Translations under genes and position numbers: made by a program
The notes under the pieces: generated by a model
What the model was told of the DNA's origin: nothing
What the model saw: the letters and a program-made list of their open reading frames with translations, nothing else
Database searches by the model: none
Assembly (NCBI GenBank): GCA_937952895.1
Contig: CALFYC010000107.1
Coordinates: 1 to 10,639 of the forward strand
DNA length: 10,639 bases
Source: an uncultured Neisseriaceae bacterium
GTDB lineage: Bacteria > Pseudomonadota > Gammaproteobacteria > Burkholderiales > UBA11063
Direction of reading: 5' to 3'
Part shown: piece by piece, positions 1-6,399 of the stretch
How the letters are laid out: each line of letters begins with the position of its first letter
How positions within the stretch are numbered: the stretch's first letter is position 1

Positions 1-2
1 TT

Positions 3-38
3 TGTTTATTTATAGATGACATGGTTGGGAGTATGTAA
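3..38 (+). CDS. C-terminal end of an upstream gene (partial)
   Basis: Of the three forward frames only this one stays open to the TAA at 36-38, which overlaps the ATG of the next gene as TAATG. It would encode eleven residues ending DDMVGSM. The other two forward frames stop at 13-15 and 17-19. The start/stop overlap is the same arrangement seen between other genes in this window, which is the main reason to believe it. Too short to say anything about function. Confidence 0.35.
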   Translation, partial: CLFIDDMVGSM

Positions 39-268
39 TGCAATTTTTAGACATTGTTCTATCAATATGTGGGTTTTTAGCGGTTTATTTGATTAGAAAT
101 ATGTCTGAATCACTCAAGGAAATGAGCGAAACAACCAAAGAATTAAATGAAAAGGTTGCTGTTATAATCGAAAGAACTGAAACGCATGGGCAGGAAATAA
201 CTTACTTAAGAGAAAAACAAGACAATATTATTTCAGACGTTGCCCACATTAAGGCACGTATTCAATAG
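38..268 (+). CDS. Membrane-anchored coiled-coil protein, 76 aa, XhlA-like in layout
   Basis: A small protein with one hydrophobic N-terminal segment (about residues 3-19) followed by a charged, heptad-like helical region (about 22-76) rich in Glu, Lys and Thr. The start is well supported: GGGAG at 27-31 lies 6 bases before the ATG, and the ATG overlaps a possible upstream stop. The layout (a single membrane helix plus a coiled coil, next to other small genes and a tail gene) resembles XhlA-type holin-associated proteins or an inner-membrane spanin component. XhlA itself carries its membrane helix at the other end, so this is a resemblance in architecture and not a family assignment. It is the first of four closely packed small genes; 10 bases separate it from the next. 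It probably acts at the host inner membrane during lysis, but that is inferred from position and topology only. Confidence 0.7.
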   Translation: MQFLDIVLSICGFLAVYLIRNMSESLKEMSETTKELNEKVAVIIERTETHGQEITYLREKQDNIISDVAHIKARIQ

Positions 269-278
269 GAGTGAATAA

Positions 279-539
279 ATGAAAACAGTTAAGGAAACAA
301 AAGAATTATTATCAGCACTAGAACTATTAGGGGTTAAATTAAAATTGATTGCTAAGAATGGTGTTGGCGTTGATGATTTAGCTCAATTGCTTGATCTTGT
401 AAAAGCACACGAAGTTCTATTAGAAGGCTTTAAAGATTTAAAAGAAGTTGATGATGAGCTTAAAGATTTATCTCAAGAAGAGGTTGTTGAGCTTGTTATG
501 GCATTATTAAAATTGGCAAAATCACTTAAGGATGCTTAA
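279..539 (+). CDS. Small helical phage protein, 86 aa, function unknown
   Basis: A strong ribosome site (AGGAG at about 267-271) precedes the ATG. The protein is predicted almost entirely alpha-helical, Leu/Val/Lys/Glu rich, with a central KNGVGVDDLAQLL segment (about residues 26-38) and an acidic stretch around 55-68. I recognise the general style from small phage proteins encoded beside tail and holin genes, but know of no assigned function. There is no signal peptide, no Cys, and no clear transmembrane helix, so it is likely cytoplasmic or peripheral. Its stop TAA at 537-539 shares its last base with the ATG of the next gene (TAATG), so the two are probably translationally coupled and may work together. 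Confidence 0.7.
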   Translation: MKTVKETKELLSALELLGVKLKLIAKNGVGVDDLAQLLDLVKAHEVLLEGFKDLKEVDDELKDLSQEEVVELVMALLKLAKSLKDA

Positions 540-781
540 TGAGTTTAAAGCTTATTTTTACGGCCATCATTACTGTTGCTAAAGTTATTCCTAAAGTTTT
601 AGACGCAATTGAATCACTGTATTCAATGTTTTTAGACTGGAAGATTGAGCAAATAAAAGACACTGTAATAAGCAAAGAACAAAAAAAGTTTCTAATTTTG
701 GATAAAATAAAAGAGGCAAAAAGTGATGAAGAACGCAAGATTTTATCTGTTGTTTTGTCTGACATTAATAAGCTGCAATAG
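539..781 (+). CDS. Small helical protein with hydrophobic N-terminus, 80 aa (holin or inner spanin candidate)
   Basis: The ATG overlaps the previous stop as TAATG. Residues 3-23 are hydrophobic but carry two Lys, so this could be a membrane segment or an amphipathic helix; residues 34-80 are charged and helical, with a conspicuous KEAKSDEERK segment (about 59-68). The family is not one I can name, although similar proteins occur beside tail and lysis genes in phages. The 3' end of this gene contains the start of the following lipoprotein gene in the +1 register (overlap about 56 bases), the geometry seen for overlapping inner/outer spanin pairs such as lambda Rz/Rz1. A role in lysis is therefore possible but rests on context. 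Confidence 0.65.
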   Translation: MSLKLIFTAIITVAKVIPKVLDAIESLYSMFLDWKIEQIKDTVISKEQKKFLILDKIKEAKSDEERKILSVVLSDINKLQ

Positions 782-986
782 TCCACAAATAGGCAGGTAT
801 TTTAACAGACCTGTAATTGACCAAACAATTGCAAATGTTGGTAGTGGATATCGCAATGGAGAGTTAGTAGACATTACAAATAATATTTGTGTGACAACCG
901 ACGAACTAAAACAGTTGGAAAATTATTACAACGACAAAGAACTTAGGCTTTATGTTTGCTTGAAATATCCACGCAAATGTAAATAA
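726..986 (+). CDS. Small lipoprotein, 86 aa (possible outer spanin)
   Basis: The N-terminus is a classical lipoprotein signal: basic MKNAR, hydrophobic FYLLFCLTL, then the lipobox LISC with Cys at about residue 17 and Asn after it, which favours outer-membrane sorting. The mature part is about 70 residues with two further clusters of Cys (NNICV and VCLKYPRKC) that could form disulfides. The start is ambiguous by one codon: GTG at 723 directly precedes ATG at 726; AGAGG at 712-716 serves either. The gene begins inside the preceding one in another reading register. Outer spanins are short lipoproteins that overlap their partner gene, so that role fits, but the mature part is not Pro-rich as many outer spanins are. 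An alternative is a lipoprotein of other function, such as superinfection exclusion. Confidence 0.65.
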   Translation: MKNARFYLLFCLTLISCNSPQIGRYFNRPVIDQTIANVGSGYRNGELVDITNNICVTTDELKQLENYYNDKELRLYVCLKYPRKCK

Positions 987-990
987 ACTC

Positions 991-1035
991 CCTGACCGTA
1001 TACAGATAACCTTTGCCTGTCTGTATGCGGTTGGG
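991..1035 (+). other. Strong RNA hairpin ahead of the tail gene
   Basis: The arms ACCGTATACAGA (995-1006) and TCTGTATGCGGT (1020-1031) pair over 12 bases with one G-U, around a 13-base loop. CCTG (991-994) and TGGG (1032-1035) extend the stem to 16 pairs, with two more G-U pairs. No T-run follows, so it is not a standard intrinsic terminator. It sits between the lipoprotein stop and the ribosome site of the long tail gene (AGGTGAT, 1042-1048). Confidence 0.6.
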
Positions 1036-1048
1036 ATTAATAGGTGAT

Positions 1049-3478
1049 ATGGCATTTATATTAACAGCTAGAGCACAATCATTATCGCAGCAAATATCAA
1101 AGACGCCTCAGTTAATTTTAGAGGTGGAAGGCATTGATACTATTTTTGGATCAAGCCCAATATTTGAATTCGCTAAGTGGGATGGTGGACTGAATTGGGA
1201 TGATGAAGGCGCAACATGGGATGGTCTACAGCAAGTATTAGGTGCGCTAGACTATATTAGCTTTGAAGGTGCTACAGATAAAAGCATTTCACAGCAGCTA
1301 CAGCCGGATAAATCTAATACAAATTCAATATCAACATTTCAAATTGAATTAATTGATAAAGATAATAAGGTAGCAAAAATTTTTGCTCTTGATTCTATTG
1401 GTGAAATTCTTGGAAGGAAAGCGCAAGTGTATTTATCATTTGCGAAAGCAGCATATCCACAAGATGCTATTCCTTTATTTAGGGGTTTTGTCGACGGTTT
1501 CAATCTTGATTCTGGCACCTGTCAAGTATCAATATCACACCCCGACAACCTCAGAAGACAAACCATCTACAACCCCTACCAAAGCAAACTGACAGGTGCA
1601 TTGACACCACTATCAACTACCATAAACGTACTATCAACAAATGGGTTATATGAAACTCAAGACACGTTTACTAGCTATATTAGAATTAATGATGAGATTA
1701 TCTTGGTTTCTTCCATTAATTCTACTACTCAGATTACAGGCATTAGAGGGCAGCTCGGAACAATTGCTGTTAGTCATGATAATGATAGTGATTGTACAAG
1801 TGTTTATCAACTAATAGATAAACCATTAGAGTTGGCGCTAAAAGTAATGCTATCAAACGACGGTAACACTAGCTTTGAGTCGCTAGATATTCCAGCATCA
1901 ATTAATTTTATTAGTCCAATGGAATCAATTAATAATACTTTGATATTTAATTACTTTAATATTCAAGAAAAAACTGGATTGGTTGAAGGCGATATTATTA
2001 CATTATCTGGTGGTTCAAATGCTGGCACATATACTGTTGCAGGGTTTGGATTACTTGATAATGGTAGTTATATCGTAACACAAGAAAGCTTAGTTACTGA
2101 TGCAAATTATACTGGCCAGATGTCATACAAATCAAAATACAATGTATTTCCTGATGGCCTTAATATGCAAACAAATGAAGTTGATGTCGCAGGTTTTGAA
2201 TCATTAATATCATCTTTATTTTCTACATTTGTTGAATATGAATTTTACCTATCTGATGCAATTGATAATGCAAAAGACTGGATTGACACACAACTATTTT
2301 TCCCAGTTGGATTATATTCATTACCAAGGAAAGCAAGATCATCTGTTAAAATGACAACGCCACCTTTGTCTGTTGATGTATTACCAACAATAAATGTTAA
2401 GAATATAACTAATATTGAGTCAATCAAAACACAAAGATCAACATCTAAATATTTATACAATAATTTTACATACCAATATGATCTGGATCTTATTCGTGGC
2501 GAATATTTAACCAGAGATATTCTTGTAAACCAGACATCTAAACAGAGAATGAATGTTGGTTATAAGGGATATAAAGTTGAATCGGACGGTTTGAGATCAA
2601 GTTCGGCAACAACAACTATGATCCAGGCAATTGTATCAAGGTTAAATGACCGATATAGATTTGCTCCACTATTTATTCAAGGCATTCAGATTTTATACAA
2701 GGATGGCTTTAATATTGAAGTTGGTGATACCATTCCTTTTGGTGGCAGCGATGTTAGGATTCCAAATCCAAACACTGGTAAACGTGGTTTGCCTTTAGAG
2801 CTCTATGAGGTTGCCAATAAAAAAATGGATATCACAACAGGGAATGTTTCAATTGATCTATTGCAAACAAATTATGCATTAGCAGCGAGATATGGCGTAA
2901 TAAGCTTATCTAGTTTTGTTGGTGCAGGATCAACAACTACAAGGGTTAGACTTTCTAGAATGAATATTACAGGAGAGTTTTTAACCGAAGCAGATAAGTG
3001 GCGGCCGTTCGCTGGTGAGAATATAAGAATAAGATCGGATGACTATACTGTTGATGAAACAACAAAATTTATTTCAATTGATCCAATAGATAGTAATTTT
3101 ATATTGGTTGAAGCACTGTCTTTTGCTCCATTAGAAGATTACATAATAGAGATACCAGAATATGATGACACAAACGCAGAAATTGATTCTAATTATAAGC
3201 TTAGGTTTGTTTACCTTAATAGGCAATTCAATATAACTAGTGTGGTTTCATCGAATGAATTTGATGTAGATAATGTTGGTGACTTGGTTATAGGATCATC
3301 TATTTATGTTCATTCAGAAGATTACGTTAGAGATTCATTTGAACAGGAAGTGACGGTTGACAATATTATAGGTAACACGGTTTACTTGAATACGGCCCTA
3401 ACATTTACGCCTTTAGTTGGTGATAAAATGGAAAATTCGCTTTATCTGGATAATGGTTATCCTTATTTATTAGCATAG
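1049..3478 (+). CDS. Large phage tail/baseplate structural protein, 809 aa
   Basis: The largest gene in the window. I chose the ATG at 1049 because AGGTGAT at 1042-1048, complementary to the 16S 3' end, directly precedes it; the open frame extends upstream to 1013 only through a hairpin. The protein is rich in beta-strand patterns. Around residues 70-170 a segment with regular strands ends in PLFRGFVDGF, typical of tail hub and tip proteins. At about 229-243 is an I-x-G-x-RGQLGT...SH motif that recurs in phage structural proteins, and around 560-620 is a segment containing GDTIPFGGSDVR. The C-terminal part holds two diverged copies of a roughly 50-80 residue module (about residues 623-708 and 727-809). 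Order in the operon, directly before smaller beta-rich proteins and the endolysin, fits a distal tail or baseplate component. I cannot name the exact homologue; hub or tip protein is an inference. Confidence 0.7.
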   Translation: MAFILTARAQSLSQQISKTPQLILEVEGIDTIFGSSPIFEFAKWDGGLNWDDEGATWDGLQQVLGALDYISFEGATDKSISQQLQPDKSNTNSISTFQIELIDKDNKVAKIFALDSIGEILGRKAQVYLSFAKAAYPQDAIPLFRGFVDGFNLDSGTCQVSISHPDNLRRQTIYNPYQSKLTGALTPLSTTINVLSTNGLYETQDTFTSYIRINDEIILVSSINSTTQITGIRGQLGTIAVSHDNDSDCTSVYQLIDKPLELALKVMLSNDGNTSFESLDIPASINFISPMESINNTLIFNYFNIQEKTGLVEGDIITLSGGSNAGTYTVAGFGLLDNGSYIVTQESLVTDANYTGQMSYKSKYNVFPDGLNMQTNEVDVAGFESLISSLFSTFVEYEFYLSDAIDNAKDWIDTQLFFPVGLYSLPRKARSSVKMTTPPLSVDVLPTINVKNITNIESIKTQRSTSKYLYNNFTYQYDLDLIRGEYLTRDILVNQTSKQRMNVGYKGYKVESDGLRSSSATTTMIQAIVSRLNDRYRFAPLFIQGIQILYKDGFNIEVGDTIPFGGSDVRIPNPNTGKRGLPLELYEVANKKMDITTGNVSIDLLQTNYALAARYGVISLSSFVGAGSTTTRVRLSRMNITGEFLTEADKWRPFAGENIRIRSDDYTVDETTKFISIDPIDSNFILVEALSFAPLEDYIIEIPEYDDTNAEIDSNYKLRFVYLNRQFNITSVVSSNEFDVDNVGDLVIGSSIYVHSEDYVRDSFEQEVTVDNIIGNTVYLNTALTFTPLVGDKMENSLYLDNGYPYLLA
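2914..3475 (+). repeat. Diverged internal duplication in the tail protein C-terminus
   Basis: Seen at protein level. The first copy (about 2914-3170) contains GENIRIRSDDY, then an acidic segment, then EALSFAPL. The second (3227-3475) contains GSSIYVHSEDY, then an acidic segment, then TALTFTPL. Spacing between the conserved points is nearly equal, so these are probably tandem small beta domains. Nucleotide identity is not obvious, so the duplication is old. Confidence 0.5.
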
Positions 3479-3485
3479 GATTATT

Positions 3486-4037
3486 ATGGCAAATCAAGAT
3501 TTAGTACCAGCATCGAGAGAATATTTTAGAATAGGTGATATCTCATATAAGAGAAGTAATACAGAAGCACTGTTTAGAAAAGTTGGTGCAGCGATAAATT
3601 ATATCAATGATAGATTCTATCACGTGAGAGATTTTTCAATGTATGGTTTTTTCTTTGCAAATTCTTTTAATAATTATCTGCAAAAATATCACATTCCTTA
3701 TAAGTGCGAAGTTATTGCGTGGACAATGACAGTTGGTCACACGGTTAATACTGGAAATAATTCTATTAATTTTAAAGTTTACGATGATACTGGTGCATTT
3801 ATTGGCAATTTATTTGGTACTGCACCTATTGTTAACCAAAATGCTGTCACACAAGCAACTGTTGGTAAAGATGTTGACGCTGTTGACATCATTCAAAATA
3901 CAGCATCTGGATATAATGTTGGTTCACTATCAATATCGACACTGGAAAAAAACTATAGTATCGTTCCATTTATTGTATCTAATGCAGTTGGTTCATTTAA
4001 TATTAGTGTTAGCTTATCAATGGCACCACTGGAGTAA
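3486..4037 (+). CDS. Tail-associated structural protein, 183 aa (possible fibre/tip component)
   Basis: AGGA overlapping the stop of the tail gene supplies the ribosome site, with the ATG 7 bases after that stop. Residues 1-60 are mixed and basic (an REYFRIGDISYKR segment at about 10-22) and may attach it to the tail. From about 70 on, the sequence alternates hydrophobic and polar residues (VIAWTMTVGHTV, INFKVYDDTGAFIGNLF), as in a beta-sandwich of the sort found in fibres and carbohydrate-binding proteins. There is no signal peptide. Position immediately after the large tail protein and before another beta-rich protein suggests a virion component, possibly receptor-facing. I do not recognise the family. 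Confidence 0.6.
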   Translation: MANQDLVPASREYFRIGDISYKRSNTEALFRKVGAAINYINDRFYHVRDFSMYGFFFANSFNNYLQKYHIPYKCEVIAWTMTVGHTVNTGNNSINFKVYDDTGAFIGNLFGTAPIVNQNAVTQATVGKDVDAVDIIQNTASGYNVGSLSISTLEKNYSIVPFIVSNAVGSFNISVSLSMAPLE

Positions 4038-4040
4038 ATT

Positions 4041-4355
4041 ATGTTATTTCCATTTATAGACTATAGAAAATCAGCATTCAGCACTACATCTAATAATGTT
4101 CTGGTAACAACTATGACTTATAGAGCGCTAATTGTTGTTGAGGTAACCAATAACAATGCTGTTTTTGGTGGTCAAAGAGTATTCATTGAGTCAGGAGGTG
4201 CAATTGATGTAGACATAGATTTATATGCTACAGGTAGTACTCTTACTGGTGGTGGTGCACATATTAATATTGGAAGAAATATTAGAGTGGATGCAAATGG
4301 TTCAACTTTAGCGGGCAATGTGCATATATTTAGATTGCCGGATGATATCGCATGA
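4041..4355 (+). CDS. Small beta-rich structural protein, 104 aa
   Basis: GGAG at 4031-4034 precedes the ATG, 3 bases after the previous stop. The sequence is Gly/Thr/Asn/Val rich with repeated short strands (YRALIVVEV, RVFIESGGAIDVDID) and looks like an all-beta jelly-roll or sandwich. It has no Cys and no signal peptide. Together with the 183-residue protein before it, it probably belongs to the tail tip or fibre region. Its stop overlaps the endolysin start as ATGA, so the two are coupled. No family recognised; a capsid-decoration or fibre role is equally possible from sequence alone. Confidence 0.6.
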   Translation: MLFPFIDYRKSAFSTTSNNVLVTTMTYRALIVVEVTNNNAVFGGQRVFIESGGAIDVDIDLYATGSTLTGGGAHINIGRNIRVDANGSTLAGNVHIFRLPDDIA

Positions 4356-4729
4356 TTAAATTTAAAACAAAAAAAGACGAATCTTTATTTTATAAATGTC
4401 ATCCAATGCTTGTGATGATGGTTTGTGACTTTGCTTTATTTTGGCATGAATCAAAAAAAGATATGACCATTACAGCAACACTCTCCACACTAGAAGAGGA
4501 TCAAAAGCTAGAAAGAGTTTCAAGCTCACATCGTGAAGGACGTGCGGTTGATATTAGAATCAATGATGTACCAAAAGAATTTGTTAACGAGTGGTATATT
4601 TGGGCCAATAGAAAATATGGTAAGATTGGTGCCTTTAATAAGTCAGGCGGTCAATCACTAATTGTTCTACATGGAACAGGTGATAACTATCATGCTCATG
4701 TTCAATTAAATAAGAATTTCTGCGTTTAA
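4352..4729 (+). CDS. Endolysin: M15-family Zn peptidase, 125 aa
   Basis: A peptidoglycan peptidase that would cut peptide stems of the cell wall at the end of infection. The key residues are visible: SSSHREGRAVD (about 57-67) gives Zn ligands His60 and Asp67 in the SxHxxGxAxD motif of the family, and DNYHAH (111-116) gives the third ligand His114 with Asp111 three residues before it. The spacing (H-x6-D and D-x2-H) is the same as in the T5 L-alanyl-D-glutamate endolysin. There is no signal peptide and no separate wall-binding domain, so it is a single-domain enzyme that needs a holin to leave the cytoplasm; holin candidates lie at the left end of the window. The start overlaps the previous stop (ATGA). 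Its stop overlaps the stop of the oppositely oriented resolvase gene. Peptide bond specificity (L-Ala-D-Glu versus DD- or LD-carboxypeptidase) cannot be told from sequence alone. Confidence 0.85.
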   Translation: MIKFKTKKDESLFYKCHPMLVMMVCDFALFWHESKKDMTITATLSTLEEDQKLERVSSSHREGRAVDIRINDVPKEFVNEWYIWANRKYGKIGAFNKSGGQSLIVLHGTGDNYHAHVQLNKNFCV

Positions 4730-5157
4730 AGAATAGATTCAATTGCTTTTATTTGAATATCTACTTCCACTCTATATTCTTTAGATTGAATCTTCTCAAT
4801 ATTCATGGCAATAACATGTGAGTCATCGGCATTGGTAAAGTGCATAAATAGTGCATCTTCAATAGGCTTAACAATATTGGACAAGTCACCAGAGCGCATA
4901 TTAACTCTAGTCTTTTTATCTTTGGTTAATAAATTTGGAATATAAAAACGCCAATTAACGGTTAAGTAATGAGCTTCTTTGCAAAATACAGAGTTAAATC
5001 TTTCAACTAGTGTTGAGTATTTTAGTTTTAATTCACTTGCTATGAATGATTCTAACTCTAAATACTCTTTAGTTTTAGTGATTCTTTTCATCCTGAAATT
5101 AACAATTCTGCAATTATTTAAATTAACAGGATGAGTATTAAAAGAAAATGAGTACAT
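4726..5157 (-). CDS. rusA: RusA-family Holliday junction resolvase, 143 aa
   Basis: RusA enzymes are small dimeric Mg-dependent nucleases that cut four-way junctions arising in phage replication and recombination. The signature is here: SGDLSNIVKPIEDAL (about 89-103) followed by NADDSHV (109-115). This supplies Asp91, Lys97, Asp101 and Asp111/112, matching Asp70, Lys76 and Asp91 of E. coli RusA. The usual second Asp of the DLDN motif is Ser93 here, a departure at a residue that matters in the E. coli enzyme; other phage-type RusA relatives vary at this place. The N-terminal PVNLNNCR segment (10-17) corresponds to the Pro/Asn-rich substrate loop. Length is near the usual 120-140. The ATG overlaps the upstream lipoprotein stop (TAATG) with no clear ribosome site, so translation is probably coupled. 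The stop overlaps that of the endolysin. Confidence 0.85.
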   Translation of the reverse strand: MYSFSFNTHPVNLNNCRIVNFRMKRITKTKEYLELESFIASELKLKYSTLVERFNSVFCKEAHYLTVNWRFYIPNLLTKDKKTRVNMRSGDLSNIVKPIEDALFMHFTNADDSHVIAMNIEKIQSKEYRVEVDIQIKAIESIL

Positions 5158-5732
5158 TATTTACACAATTCTTTGGCTTGCTTACTTGCTAGATCACCAA
5201 CAAAATACGGTACTGATTTTTCCTTGCCATATGCGTAATTATCACCATGTGAAAAACCGATTGTGTGTGTCAATTCATGTGTCAAAGTATTGACGATATC
5301 ATAAACTGGACGTGTCCACTTGGTGTTTAAATAAATTTCCTTTGCATCGTAATACGTATATGCAATAGCTGATCCGAACCTTTTATAATAAGTGCGCACA
5401 GAAACGGTTTTAGCTTGATTTAAGCGGTTTAAAACGTCGATGCCTGTTAGTTCCTTGGGTGCATAATCAAAGCTTTTAACGGCCATTAAATCATCTTTAA
5501 ATTCTTTTGAGTTTAAAACTTTATGCACACAATCAATTGACGGTTTAAGCCATACATGATTTTTCATATCAAGCTCACGTGCACTAAATAGAACTAAATT
5601 AGATGTTGTCTGAATGTCGTCTGGTTGTTGTCTCGCTTCATTACTAACTGACTCAATTGGTTTGTCTGGAGTAATAGTTGGGTTAGAGGTAGCACATGAT
5701 ACGGCCATTAAAATAATAATAAGTAATTTCAT
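5157..5732 (-). CDS. Lipoprotein with metzincin-type zinc protease motif, 191 aa
   Basis: The N-terminus is a lipoprotein signal: MKLLIIILMAVSC with Cys13 and Ala after it. A Thr/Pro/Gln-rich linker follows (about 14-45). Near the C-terminus lies HELTHTIGFSHGD (152-164), the full HExxHxxGxxH consensus of metzincin-like zinc proteases: His152, His156 and His162 as ligands, Glu153 as catalytic base, Gly159 in the turn. I see no Met-turn Met downstream, so it may belong to a wider zincin group. Cys68 and Cys190 could form a disulfide, which fits an exported protein. AAGG upstream of the ATG gives a ribosome site. The gene is coupled to rusA and lies downstream of a terminator. The predicted product is a membrane-tethered protease facing the periplasm or outside. 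Its substrate is unknown; superinfection exclusion, envelope remodelling and help in lysis are all possible. Confidence 0.75.
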   Translation of the reverse strand: MKLLIIILMAVSCATSNPTITPDKPIESVSNEARQQPDDIQTTSNLVLFSARELDMKNHVWLKPSIDCVHKVLNSKEFKDDLMAVKSFDYAPKELTGIDVLNRLNQAKTVSVRTYYKRFGSAIAYTYYDAKEIYLNTKWTRPVYDIVNTLTHELTHTIGFSHGDNYAYGKEKSVPYFVGDLASKQAKELCK

Positions 5733-5811
5733 ATAAAGCCTTTTGTTTATTTAAAGATTGAATTGTCTACTAACAGGGGACATTTAGTAAATAAGATAAA
5801 CTAATTAAAAT

Positions 5812-5845
5812 AAAAAAGCCTAGAGAATTTTACTAATCTAGGCTT
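5812..5845 (-). terminator. Intrinsic terminator for the replication operon
   Basis: Read on the minus strand, AAGCCTAGA (5845-5837) and TCTAGGCTT (5824-5816) pair perfectly over 9 bases around a 12-base loop and run straight into a T-tract (complement of the A-run at 5812-5817). It would end transcripts of the block 7457-5980 and separates them from the lipoprotein/rusA pair, which then needs its own promoter in 5733-5811 or read-through. Confidence 0.75.
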
Positions 5846-5979
5846 AAAAGGAAACTTGCATATGAATTGTCTTGCTTGCTAAAGGCTTAATTTGGTCAGG
5901 GTAGGCTTTGTGGGCTTTAACGCTTTAACCTACCATGATTCATCAAATGGTTGGTGGGCAACACTCTGATTAAGGGATA
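5846..5979. other. Non-coding stretch with an inverted repeat, between loader gene and terminator
   Basis: No open frame of useful length exists on either strand from 5733 to 5979. GGTAGG (5900-5905) and CCTACC (5929-5934) form an inverted repeat enclosing two TTAAAGC-type direct repeats (minus strand). Together with the terminator this could be a structured 3' untranslated region or a small RNA. I see no specific family. Confidence 0.3.
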
Positions 5980-6399
5980 TTAATTAATTTGTTTTGTTGA
6001 TGCAAGAAATATTTTAGGAAAATGAGAGTAAAATTTTTTACCCAAATAACAATTACACTGGTAAGCATTGTCAGCAAACCCATAACATTGTTTAACCAAA
6101 ACAATTCCAGTTGAATTACATTTAGTGCAATGATTTTCTTTGGCCATTGAATCCATGATATTTTTATTTTTGGTTTGAATTATGTTTTGAAAATACTGTT
6201 TAAATTCATTCATCATAGGTGGGTATTTTTCATTGCCCACAATCGCATTTAATCCGTTATTAAACTCTTCTATGCTGAGTGCTTTGAGATAATCAAATAT
6301 GATTTCTTGTCTGACAGGTGGATAGTTTTTGTCACCATAAACATCAAGTACAATTTGAAATGCCGTAAAAAATTCTTGTCTAATCATTTTCAATTTCAT
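5980..6399 (-). CDS. Putative helicase loader-like replication protein with Cys cluster, 139 aa
   Basis: The N-terminal helical part (about 5-72) has the pattern of phage helicase-loader proteins such as SPP1 G39P: a helix-rich start followed by YPPMMNEFKQYF (59-70), resembling the PPT-type motif in that family. The C-terminal part holds CTKCNSTGIV (91-100), Cys105, and CNC (115-117), probably a zinc ribbon with Cys91, Cys94, Cys115 and Cys117 as ligands. Position directly after an O-like initiator, overlapping it by 20 bases, is the usual place for a loader (as lambda P follows O). The likely role is to bring the host replicative helicase to the phage origin. The start is uncertain: neither ATG 6399 nor ATG 6387 has a good ribosome site, and coupling to the upstream gene is likely. 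The overall family assignment is inferred from weak similarity plus context. Confidence 0.5.
   Translation of the reverse strand: MKLKMIRQEFFTAFQIVLDVYGDKNYPPVRQEIIFDYLKALSIEEFNNGLNAIVGNEKYPPMMNEFKQYFQNIIQTKNKNIMDSMAKENHCTKCNSTGIVLVKQCYGFADNAYQCNCYLGKKFYSHFPKIFLASTKQIN

Noticed and set aside
1013..1048. Upstream extension of the large tail gene to TTG 1013
   Set aside because: This segment lies in the loop and arm of a hairpin and has no ribosome site, whereas ATG 1049 directly follows AGGTGAT.
2245..2460. Antisense open frame within the large tail gene
   Set aside because: No ribosome site, no recognisable protein, and it lies fully inside a well supported gene.
3733..4059. Second plus-strand open frame, 108 aa, over the 183-residue structural gene
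   Set aside because: Leu/His-rich composition typical of an out-of-frame shadow; the other frame has a good ribosome site and protein-like sequence.
4735..4793. Inverted repeat AGATTCAAT / ATTGAATCT as a terminator between the converging operons
   Set aside because: A perfect 9-base match, but with a 41-base loop, no T-run and placement inside the rusA coding end; likely chance in AT-rich DNA.
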